DNA of 15,043 nt from Actinomycetes bacterium (GTDB taxonomy: Bacteria > Actinomycetota > Acidimicrobiia > Acidimicrobiales > Bog-793). This document shows, in pieces, positions 7,333 to 12,911 of the stretch. The notes under the pieces were generated by a model. It ran no database searches, was not told the origin of the DNA, and was given only the letters and a program-made list of their open reading frames with translations. Location: the NCBI GenBank assembly GCA_021823365.1, contig JAKAOD010000018.1, positions 1-15,043 of the forward strand. The letters run 5' to 3'. A program made the translations under genes and the position numbers. Each line of letters starts with the position of its first letter. Position 1 is the first letter of the stretch.

Positions 7333-8700
7333 TCAGGACCGCAGGAGCTCCGCGACGTCGAACGCGAGATCGAGGGACTGCCGTGCGTTCAGACGCGGAT
7401 CGCACATCGTGGTGTAACGCTGGTCGAGGTCATCCTCCACGATCGCTTCCGCGCCGCCGAGGCACTCGGTGACATCGTCGCCGGTGAGCTCCACGTGCAC
7501 GCCGCCGGGCCACGAGCCCATCGAGCGGTGCACGCGGAACCATTCGCGCAGCTCCGACACGATGTCTTCGAAGCGCCTGGTCTTCCGGCCGTTCTCGCTG
7601 GTGAACGTGTTGCCGTGCATCGGGTCGCACGCCCAGACGACGGGGTGGCCCGCCTCCCGAACGGCGTCGATCAACGGTGGCAGCGCGTCTGCGACCCCGT
7701 GCATCCCCACCCGGGTGATCAACGTCAACCGCCCCGGCGTGCGTTCGGGGTCCAGCCGCGCGCACAGGGCGAGCACCTCGTCGGGGGTCACGGAAGGGCC
7801 GAGCTTCACCCCTACTGGGTTGATCACCCCCGACACGAACTCGACGTGGGCCCCGTCGATCTGACGCGTCCGTTCCCCGACCCACAAGAAGTGACCGGAC
7901 GTGTCGACCCAGTCGCCGGTGAGCGAGTCCCGGCGCGTGAGGGCCTCCTCGTAATGGAGGATGAGCGCTTCGTGGCTGGTCCAGAAATCGGTCGCGTGCA
8001 GGCCCTCTTCGGCGACGAGGTCGATGCCGCACGCGGCCATGAACCGCAGCGCACGGTCGATCTCGGACGCGATCTGCTCGTAGCGGCGCCCTTCGGCCGA
8101 GGAGGCGACGAACTCCTGGTTCCACCCGTGGACGTGCGAGAGGTCCGCGAAACCGCCCTTCGTGAACGCGCGCAGCAGGTTCAGCGTGGCCGCCGCCTGG
8201 TGGTAGGCGGCCACGAGGCGGCCGGGGTCGGGGCGACGTGCAGAGGAGTCGAACGCCTCGTCGTTGACCATGTGCCCCCGGAACGCCTCCAGCTCGATCC
8301 CGCCGACTCGCTCGACTGGGGACGTCCGGGGCTTCGCGAACTGACCGGCGATGCGCCCGACCTTGACCACCGGCACGCCGGCGGCATAGGTGAGGGTCAC
8401 CGCCATCTGCAGGATCACCTTGAGCTTGTCCCTGATCGCGTCCGCACTGAACTCCCGGAACGACTCGGCGCAGTCGCCCGCCTGGAGCAGGAAGGCCTCG
8501 CCTCTCGAGACCGCAGCCAGCGCGGAGGTGAGGCGGCGGGCTTCGCTGGCGATGACCAGCGGGGGCAGCGCGGCAAGGGTCGCCTCCGCCTCCTTCAGCG
8601 CCTCGGCGTCCGGCCAGTCGGGCTGCTGCGCGGCCGGCAGCTGCCGCCAGGAGCTGGTGCGCCATTCCCCTTGGGATCCCCTCGCCCGCATCGTCTGCAT
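7333..8700 (-). CDS. aroG: Class II 3-deoxy-7-phosphoheptulonate (DAHP) synthase
   Basis: This enzyme condenses phosphoenolpyruvate with erythrose 4-phosphate to give DAHP, the entry to the shikimate pathway for aromatic amino acids. At 455 residues it is the plant/mycobacterial (class II) form, with conserved LLQAGDCAESF (metal Cys), KVGRIAGQFAKPR, HMVNDEAFD, SHVHGWNQEF, THEAL-like SHEALILHYEEALTR, ITRVGMHG, CDPMHGNTF and GGVHVELTGDDVTEC. ATG at 8700-8698 is chosen because the N-terminal WRQLPAAQQPDWPD block follows soon after and a TACGCT hexamer lies 6 nt upstream. Starting at 8769 instead would add 23 unconserved residues and run across that promoter. It is cytosolic. M. tuberculosis AroG (class II) is feedback-inhibited by aromatic amino acids, and this enzyme may be too. 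It is transcribed divergently from nadD and convergently to the VWA gene. The symbol follows mycobacterial use. Confidence 0.95.
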   Translation of the reverse strand: MQTMRARGSQGEWRTSSWRQLPAAQQPDWPDAEALKEAEATLAALPPLVIASEARRLTSALAAVSRGEAFLLQAGDCAESFREFSADAIRDKLKVILQMAVTLTYAAGVPVVKVGRIAGQFAKPRTSPVERVGGIELEAFRGHMVNDEAFDSSARRPDPGRLVAAYHQAAATLNLLRAFTKGGFADLSHVHGWNQEFVASSAEGRRYEQIASEIDRALRFMAACGIDLVAEEGLHATDFWTSHEALILHYEEALTRRDSLTGDWVDTSGHFLWVGERTRQIDGAHVEFVSGVINPVGVKLGPSVTPDEVLALCARLDPERTPGRLTLITRVGMHGVADALPPLIDAVREAGHPVVWACDPMHGNTFTSENGRKTRRFEDIVSELREWFRVHRSMGSWPGGVHVELTGDDVTECLGGAEAIVEDDLDQRYTTMCDPRLNARQSLDLAFDVAELLRS

Positions 8701-8706
8701 GGGCAC

Positions 8707-8712
8707 AGCGTA
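8707..8712 (-). promoter_or_regulatory. DAHP synthase -10 element, predicted leaderless start
   Basis: On the minus strand TACGCT is followed by 6 nt (gtgccc) and then the ATG. The same hexamer occurs in opposite orientation at 8742-8747 for nadD, so the two promoters face away from each other across 29 bp. Confidence 0.55.
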
Positions 8713-8715
8713 GGT

Positions 8716-8737
8716 CCCTCGCGAGGGGGTGCTCGCG
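8716..8737. promoter_or_regulatory. Palindromic candidate operator between divergent promoters
   Basis: CCCTCGCGAGGG (8716-8727) is a perfect 12-bp palindrome. It overlaps a second inverted repeat, CGCGAG (8720-8725) with CTCGCG (8732-8737), separated by 6 nt. CTCGCG thus recurs as a direct repeat 14 bp apart (8718 and 8732). Both lie between the two outward-facing -10 hexamers, where a repressor or activator could control both genes. No known regulator site is recognised. GC-rich DNA produces palindromes by chance, so this is moderate evidence. Confidence 0.4.
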
Positions 8738-8741
8738 TGTC

Positions 8742-8747
8742 TACGCT
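8742..8747 (+). promoter_or_regulatory. nadD -10 element
   Basis: TACGCT is followed by 6 nt (gcacgg) and then ATA at 8754, which is in frame with nadD. The spacing matches the other leaderless starts here. This promoter is one reason for placing the nadD start at ATA. Confidence 0.5.
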
Positions 8748-8753
8748 GCACGG

Positions 8754-9413
8754 ATACCCCGTCAGTCACGTGCTCAGGGCGCGTTCGCGCCGACCGGGGG
8801 CCGGCCGCGGTCCCGCCCCGAGCGCGTCGGCCTGCTCGGAGGCACGTTCGACCCCCCGCACTGCGGGCACGTCGCCGTCGTCACCTCGTGCGTGCGGGCC
8901 CTGGACCTGGACCGGGTCCTCCTCGTCGTCGCGAACGAGCCGTGGCAGAAGGTCCCGCTGCGGTCGGTCACCCCCGCCGAGGACCGCTTCGCCATGGTCC
9001 AGGCCATGGCGCCGCTGGTGCCAGCTGCGGAGCCGTCGAGGATCGAGATCGATCGCGGCGGGCCCAGCTACACGGCGGACACGGTGGACCAGCTCAGATC
9101 CGATGCGGCTCGACGAGGCGCGAGCCTCGACCTCTACCTCATCGTCGGATCGGACCTCGTCGACGGCCTCGGCACCTGGCGGCGTGTCGAGGACCTCCGT
9201 GCTTCGGTCACCCTGGCGGTGGTGGCGCGCCCGCGCAGCGCCGCTCTGCTCCCCCCCGGCTGGAAGGCGGTCTACGTGGCCGACGACACGGTGGACGTGT
9301 CGAGCTCGGAGGTGCGTGAGCGACTGGAGCAAGGACTGCCGGTCGAAGACCTGGTGCCGCCGGAGGTGATCCGTTGCATCCGCTCGCGCGGTCTGTACGC
9401 TGTCAATAGATGA
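8754..9413 (+). CDS. nadD: Nicotinate-nucleotide adenylyltransferase (start uncertain)
   Basis: NadD transfers AMP from ATP to nicotinate mononucleotide, giving deamido-NAD. The nucleotide-binding motif RVGLLGGTFDPPHCGH begins at 8823, and the HxGH signature is at about 8859-8870. Further marks are GSDLVDGLGTW and the C-terminal SSSEVRERL, equivalent to the usual ISSTxxR. From 8754 to this motif the frame contains no ATG, GTG or TTG. The first usable start after it is GTG 8892, which would remove the motif and give a dead enzyme. I place the start at ATA 8754 because a -10 hexamer lies exactly 6 nt upstream. That gives 219 residues with a 23-residue, Arg/Pro-rich N-terminal extension. Alternatives are GTC 8826, or GTG 8770 if one base is missing from the assembly. 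Identity is certain and the start is not. The TGA overlaps the next ATG. Confidence 0.9.
   Translation: MPRQSRAQGAFAPTGGRPRSRPERVGLLGGTFDPPHCGHVAVVTSCVRALDLDRVLLVVANEPWQKVPLRSVTPAEDRFAMVQAMAPLVPAAEPSRIEIDRGGPSYTADTVDQLRSDAARRGASLDLYLIVGSDLVDGLGTWRRVEDLRASVTLAVVARPRSAALLPPGWKAVYVADDTVDVSSSEVRERLEQGLPVEDLVPPEVIRCIRSRGLYAVNR
9374..9401 (+). promoter_or_regulatory. Promoter inside the nadD 3' end
   Basis: TTGCAT (9374-9379) and TACGCT (9396-9401) are separated by 16 bp, and the -10 is preceded by TG. The hexamer ends 8 nt before the ATG of the small membrane protein. This could be a leaderless promoter for that gene and rsfS, independent of nadD. Confidence 0.5.
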
Positions 9414-9622
9414 GAGGGTCGGCCATGGGCACAGGCGAGGTGCTGGTCGCGTCGCAGGTGTCCGGGGCAGGTGGCGAGGAGCGACCGTCGCCGGACCGCC
9501 GCATGATCCGCCACGACCGACGCAAGGCGCGTCGCCTGCAGCTCTTGTACGCCCTCGGAGGCATCGCCGTGCTCGTGGCGTTCTTCGTCGCGACCGTCGT
9601 CGTCGTGGACATGGTCCGTTGA
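9410..9622 (+). CDS. Small single-pass membrane protein, unknown function
   Basis: This encodes 70 residues that I do not recognise. Residues 1-28 are small and polar, 29-43 are strongly basic (DRRMIRHDRRKARR), and 47-67 form one hydrophobic helix (LYALGGIAVLVAFFVATVVVV) ending in DMVR. The positive-inside rule predicts a cytosolic N-terminus with only a few residues outside. Its ATG overlaps the nadD stop (ATGA) and its stop overlaps the rsfS start (TTGA), and it has a promoter at the expected distance, so it is very likely translated. The alternative start ATG 9425 would drop five residues. Its place between NAD synthesis and ribosome silencing suggests co-expression only; no function can be assigned. 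Confidence 0.75.
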   Translation: MRGSAMGTGEVLVASQVSGAGGEERPSPDRRMIRHDRRKARRLQLLYALGGIAVLVAFFVATVVVVDMVR

Positions 9623-9978
9623 CCCTCCCCGGGGCGGCGCTCGTCGCCGCAGCGGCGGCCGACGAGAAGCTGGGCAACGACACCGTCGTGCTCGCGATGG
9701 AAGAGGCGCTCGGTGTCGTGGACGCGTTCGTCGTGACGAGCGGGCGGAACGTGCGTCAGGTGCGCACCCTCGTCGAGGAGGTCGAGCATCAGGTGAAGGC
9801 TCGAAACGGGCGTTCTCCACTCAGCGTCGAGGGGCTGCGGGACGCCGGCTGGGTGCTGATGGACTACGGCGATTTCGTCGTCCACGTCTTCTTGGAGGAC
9901 GTCCGCTCCTTCTACGACCTCGAGCACCTCTGGATCGCCGCGCCGCGGGTGCGCTGGCGGGCGGAGGCGACGGGCTGA
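9619..9978 (+). CDS. rsfS: Ribosomal silencing factor RsfS
   Basis: RsfS (Iojap/DUF143 family) binds protein uL14 on the large ribosomal subunit and blocks joining with the 30S, lowering translation when nutrients are scarce. The 119 residues are the normal length. Hallmarks are DAFVVTSGRNVRQVRTLVEEVE (about 35-56) and WVLMDYGDFVVHVFLEDVRSFYDLEHLW (about 78-105). The start is TTG 9619, which overlaps the upstream TGA. There is no earlier start in frame without leaving the upstream gene, and no Shine-Dalgarno is visible, so translation is probably coupled. nadD followed by rsfS is a widespread bacterial pairing. The gene faces the convergent lipoprotein gene across 69 bp. Confidence 0.96.
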   Translation: MTLPGAALVAAAAADEKLGNDTVVLAMEEALGVVDAFVVTSGRNVRQVRTLVEEVEHQVKARNGRSPLSVEGLRDAGWVLMDYGDFVVHVFLEDVRSFYDLEHLWIAAPRVRWRAEATG

Positions 9979-9980
9979 GG

Positions 9981-10007
9981 CGGCGCGGGCGCGGAGGCGA
10001 CGCGCCG
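9981..10007. terminator. GC-rich hairpin between convergent genes
   Basis: CGGCGCG (9981-9987) pairs with CGCGCCG (10001-10007) in a 7-bp stem with a 13-nt loop. A 12-bp perfect palindrome, CGCGCCGGCGCG, lies at 10001-10012. The stem starts 2 nt after the rsfS stop and could serve both strands. It has no T-tract, so it is unproven. Confidence 0.35.
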
Positions 10008-10047
10008 GCGCGGCGCCACCTTCCTGCCCTCGGTCGACGCTTCGCCG

Positions 10048-10683
10048 TCAGGGGGTCGTGGTCGTCGTCGGCGTCGTGGTTGTGAGGAGCGAGGCGTACT
10101 GCGACTCGTGCACGGCGATCGTCGTGGCCAGCGCGCCGGACTCCACCGGCACTTCGATGGGCCCACCTTCGATCTCGAAGGTCACCGCGGTGCCGGGCAT
10201 GACCGAGTTCACCGTGTAGACGACCTGCGCGACGCCCAAGACCTCCTGAGTGCCCGACAGTGTGAAGAAGTGTGTGTTGAAGTCGAGCGTCGCCGACTTC
10301 TTGGCGGATGTCACGCTCGCGGAAAGGAGCCGGATGCCGGCACCGAGCGCGGTCCGGATCTGGAGCGCCTGCTCTGCCGTCGTCGGGCCGGACAGGAGGG
10401 AGTGGATGATCGTCGCGAGCGTGGCGTCGCGGGGAACCACGCGGCCAGCCGGCTTGAGGCGCCCGCCGGCCGTCACGAAATAGACGTCGATCGGGATGCA
10501 GCCGCTCTTTGTGCACGGGCTGATCGTCGGCTGGGTGTGAGGGAGGCTGATGTGGGTGCCGCGTGTGGAGATGGGGCTGGCCGTGCGCTGCGTCGGGATG
10601 CCGCACGCGCTGAGCCCGAGCCCGCCCGCGACGAGCGCGACGAGCACGGCGAGCGTGCTGCGCGTTCGAAAGGTGCGCCTCAC
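10048..10683 (-). CDS. Short GerMN-domain lipoprotein (LpqB-like)
   Basis: This is a predicted envelope lipoprotein of 211 residues. The N-terminus RRTFRTRS is followed by a hydrophobic stretch (about 10-23) and the lipobox LSAC with the acyl-accepting Cys27. One GerMN-like domain follows (about 50-190: IPIDVYFVTAGGRLKPAGR, LATIIHSLLSGPTTAEQ, AGIRLLSASVTSAKKSATLDFN, EVLGVAQVVYTVNSV), and the end is a Thr/Pro tail (TTTTPTTTTTP). GTG at 10683-10681 is chosen because it overlaps the kinase stop and directly precedes the signal peptide; longer starts add only Arg-rich sequence. The order regulator, kinase, GerMN lipoprotein matches mtrA-mtrB-lpqB, in which LpqB modulates MtrB. Known LpqB proteins are nearly three times longer with a beta-propeller, which is missing here. 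Orthology is inferred from order and domain. Confidence 0.82.
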   Translation of the reverse strand: MRRTFRTRSTLAVLVALVAGGLGLSACGIPTQRTASPISTRGTHISLPHTQPTISPCTKSGCIPIDVYFVTAGGRLKPAGRVVPRDATLATIIHSLLSGPTTAEQALQIRTALGAGIRLLSASVTSAKKSATLDFNTHFFTLSGTQEVLGVAQVVYTVNSVMPGTAVTFEIEGGPIEVPVESGALATTIAVHESQYASLLTTTTPTTTTTP

Positions 10684-12167
10684 CGTGCGCCGTTCCCGTC
10701 TGCGAGCTCGTCGTCGTCGGGCTCGGCAGGTTGGCCGGGGAGCTCGATCGTGAACCGCGCGCCGCCGCCCTCGGCCTCCTCTGCCCACACCTTGCCCCCG
10801 TGGAGCCGGACGTGCTCGGCGACGAGGGCGAGACCGAGCCCGGTGCCCGTGCCCGCTCCGCGCTGGAAGGCCGCGTTCCCACGGTAGAAACGCTCGAAGA
10901 CCTTCGTCCGCTCGGTGGGCGGGAGCCCGGGACCGCTGTCTTCGACCGAGACCCGCACCGAATGGCCCCGGCTGCCGCTGCCGTTGCCCGGCGTCACGCG
11001 CACCGCCGTGGCGCCGCCCCCGTACAGCGAAGCGTTCTCGAGAAGGTTCGACATGACCCGTTCGAACCGACGCTTGTCCACCCAGAGGTGGGTGCCGCTC
11101 ACCGCTGGGTCGACCTCCACCGTCGGAGGCGGGGTGTCGATCGGCAGCGAGCGGTGGACAGCGGCGACGGCACGTCGGACGAGCTCGGCGGGGTCGACCT
11201 CCTCGAGCGAGATCTCGGCCGAGCCGGTGTCCGACCGCGAGATCTCGAGGAGGTCGCCGACCATCCGCTGGAACCTCCTGACGTCGGCGGAGAGGAGCTC
11301 CAAGGCGCGCCGCGCGGGCGGGCTCAGCGACTCCACCTGGCCCTCGAGCACCCCGAGGCTCGCGGCCACCGTGGTGAGGGGGGAACGCAGCTCGTGGCTC
11401 ACGTCGGAGGTGAAGCGCGCCTCTCGCTCGATGCGCTCCTGGAGCTGGTCGACCATCCTGTTGAACGAGCTCGTGAGCGCGGCGAGGTCCGGGTCGCCTC
11501 CCGTCGAGCCGAGCCGCGTGTCGAGCTCACCACCCGCGATGGCGACCGCCGCACGCGACACGCCGGTCAGCGGCCGGAGCGAGCGGCCGCTCGCCCACCT
11601 GCCGAGCGCAGCCCCGAGCGCGGTGGTCACGATGCCGGCGACGAAGAGGCCGAGCGCGAAGACGTTCAAGGTGTGGGCGAGGTCCCCGACGTCGAAGACC
11701 TCGAAGTACGCGCCGTGGATCGACTTGATCGGGATGCCGATCGCGATCTGCGGGCTGCCGTGGAGGGTGTAGGTCTGCGAGGCTGCGGTCGAGTGGTCGA
11801 TGACCATCGAGCGCAACGAGACCGGGATGTCGTCCTGTGTCACGTCGAATGTCCGCTCGTACCATGTCCCGCGTTCTTCGAGGAGCGAGTGCGAGTTCGG
11901 TGTGGTGACCTTTGTGAGGGTCTGGACGATTGTGGCTGTCGCGGCGACGCGCTGAGCCACGGTTGTGGCGTTCTCGAACGCGAGGCGGAAGTCTGCGCTG
12001 TCGCTGTCGCTGACGAGGACGTGGCGAGTCGTGACGTAGCTCAGCGCGCCCATGCTCGCCGACAGCAAGAGCCCGCCGAGGGCGAACATCACCGTGACCC
12101 GTGCCCTCAGTCCGAGGCGGGTCCACAGGGGGGCGGAACGCGCCTTGCGGCGGAGCTCAGGGCACAA
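10680..12167 (-). CDS. Sensor histidine kinase, MtrB-like
   Basis: This is a membrane sensor kinase of 495 residues. Transmembrane helix 1 is at about 24-45, followed by an extracytoplasmic sensor region of about 120 residues (46-167), helix 2 at about 168-188, HAMP at about 190-245, HisKA with phospho-acceptor His258 in RFTSDVSHELRSPLTT, and an ATPase domain with the N-box SNLLENA (373-379), DSGPGL (410-415) and GTGLGLA (440-446). The SDVSHELRSPLTTV motif and DLLEISRSD resemble mycobacterial MtrB, which responds to envelope and division state. The start is TTG at 12167-12165. It overlaps the regulator stop by 11 bp, and no ATG or GTG comes before helix 1. No Shine-Dalgarno is seen, so translational coupling is likely. 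The C-terminal tail is acidic. Confidence 0.93.
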   Translation of the reverse strand: MCPELRRKARSAPLWTRLGLRARVTVMFALGGLLLSASMGALSYVTTRHVLVSDSDSADFRLAFENATTVAQRVAATATIVQTLTKVTTPNSHSLLEERGTWYERTFDVTQDDIPVSLRSMVIDHSTAASQTYTLHGSPQIAIGIPIKSIHGAYFEVFDVGDLAHTLNVFALGLFVAGIVTTALGAALGRWASGRSLRPLTGVSRAAVAIAGGELDTRLGSTGGDPDLAALTSSFNRMVDQLQERIEREARFTSDVSHELRSPLTTVAASLGVLEGQVESLSPPARRALELLSADVRRFQRMVGDLLEISRSDTGSAEISLEEVDPAELVRRAVAAVHRSLPIDTPPPTVEVDPAVSGTHLWVDKRRFERVMSNLLENASLYGGGATAVRVTPGNGSGSRGHSVRVSVEDSGPGLPPTERTKVFERFYRGNAAFQRGAGTGTGLGLALVAEHVRLHGGKVWAEEAEGGGARFTIELPGQPAEPDDDELADGNGAR

Positions 12168-12840
12168 GCTTGTAGCCCATGCCCCGGACGGTGAGGATGT
12201 GGCGGGGGAAGGCAGGGTCGGGCTCGACCTTCGTCCGGAGCCGGCGGATGTGGACGTCGACGAGGCGCCCGTCGCCGAAGTAGTCGTAGCCCCAGACCCG
12301 GTCGAGGAGCTGCTCGCGGCTGAGCACCTTGTTCGGGCTGGACGCGAGCTCGCACAGGAGCCGGAACTCGGTCTTCGTACAGTGGACCTCGGTGCCGTCC
12401 TTGTGCCGCAGCGCGCCTTCTTCGGGGACGAGCTCGAGGTCGCCGAACGCGAGCACAGTCGGTTCGTCGTCGACGGGCCGCACTCGCCGGAGGAGCGCGC
12501 GGATCCGCGCGCCCAGCTCCTTGGTCACGAACGGCTTGGTCACGTAGTCGTCTGCCCCCGCCTCGAGCCCCGCCACCACGTCGTGGGTGTCGGACCGGGC
12601 GGTGACGATGATGATCGGCACCGCGCTCTGGCGCCGAAGCGCTCGACAGGCCTCGAAGCCGTCCATGCCCGGGAGCATGAGGTCGATGAGGGCCACGTCG
12701 GCGGGATGGCCGGAGAAATGCTCCAGCCCCTCCTCTCCGCTGGCTGCCTCGTCGACCTCGTAGCCCTCGCCCTCGAGAGCGAGGCGCATGGAGGACCGGA
12801 TGCGCTCGTCGTCCTCGACGACCAGGATGCGGCTTGCCAT
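12157..12840 (-). CDS. OmpR/PhoB-family response regulator, MtrA-like
   Basis: This is a 227-residue DNA-binding regulator. The receiver domain (about 4-118) has the acidic pair Asp10/Asp11, phospho-acceptor Asp53 ([11 protein letters not shown]), Thr80 (IIIVTARSD) and Lys102 (YVTKPF). The winged-helix domain (about 130-227) ends [14 protein letters not shown] and contains [33 protein letters not shown] in two parts (about 180-210). It is the expected partner of the overlapping kinase gene. ATG at 12840-12838 is chosen because the ILVVEDDE strand begins at residue 5 and a -10 hexamer lies 7 nt upstream. The frame stays open far upstream, but that stretch lies opposite xerC and its translation is low-complexity. 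It could be named mtrA, but this rests on motif resemblance and gene order only. Confidence 0.94.
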   Translation of the reverse strand: MASRILVVEDDERIRSSMRLALEGEGYEVDEAASGEEGLEHFSGHPADVALIDLMLPGMDGFEACRALRRQSAVPIIIVTARSDTHDVVAGLEAGADDYVTKPFVTKELGARIRALLRRVRPVDDEPTVLAFGDLELVPEEGALRHKDGTEVHCTKTEFRLLCELASSPNKVLSREQLLDRVWGYDYFGDGRLVDVHIRRLRTKVEPDPAFPRHILTVRGMGYKLVP

Positions 12841-12847
12841 GCCCGCC

Positions 12848-12853
12848 AGGTTA
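12848..12853 (-). promoter_or_regulatory. Response regulator -10 element, predicted leaderless start
   Basis: On the minus strand TAACCT is followed by 7 nt (ggcgggc) and then the ATG. No Shine-Dalgarno can fit. It would drive the three-gene signalling group. Confidence 0.5.
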
Positions 12854-12899
12854 CGACTTGTTCCCGGGGTCATGGGCCCGATGGCGGGTTGGTCGGCGA

Positions 12900-12905
12900 T
12901 ACCGT
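12900..12905 (+). promoter_or_regulatory. xerC -10 element, predicted leaderless start
   Basis: TACCGT ends 6 nt before GTG 12912 in the xerC frame. The 71-bp spacer to the regulator start thus holds two divergent promoters and little else. Confidence 0.45.
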
Positions 12906-12911
12906 GGTGGC

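Noticed and set aside
8892..8894. GTG 8892 as the nadD start
   Set aside because: It lies downstream of the GGTFDPPHCGH motif and would give an enzyme without its nucleotide-binding site.
7330..9369. Plus-strand open frame of 679 codons opposite DAHP synthase and through nadD
   Set aside because: The minus-strand DAHP synthase is unmistakable and nadD uses another frame; this frame shows no family motif.
10731..12194. Plus-strand open frame opposite the sensor kinase
   Set aside because: It is the antisense of the kinase gene, with charged low-complexity translation.
12834..12911. Earlier ATG 12834 as the xerC start
   Set aside because: It begins inside the divergent regulator gene and ahead of the proposed promoter; the extra 26 residues show no XerC similarity.
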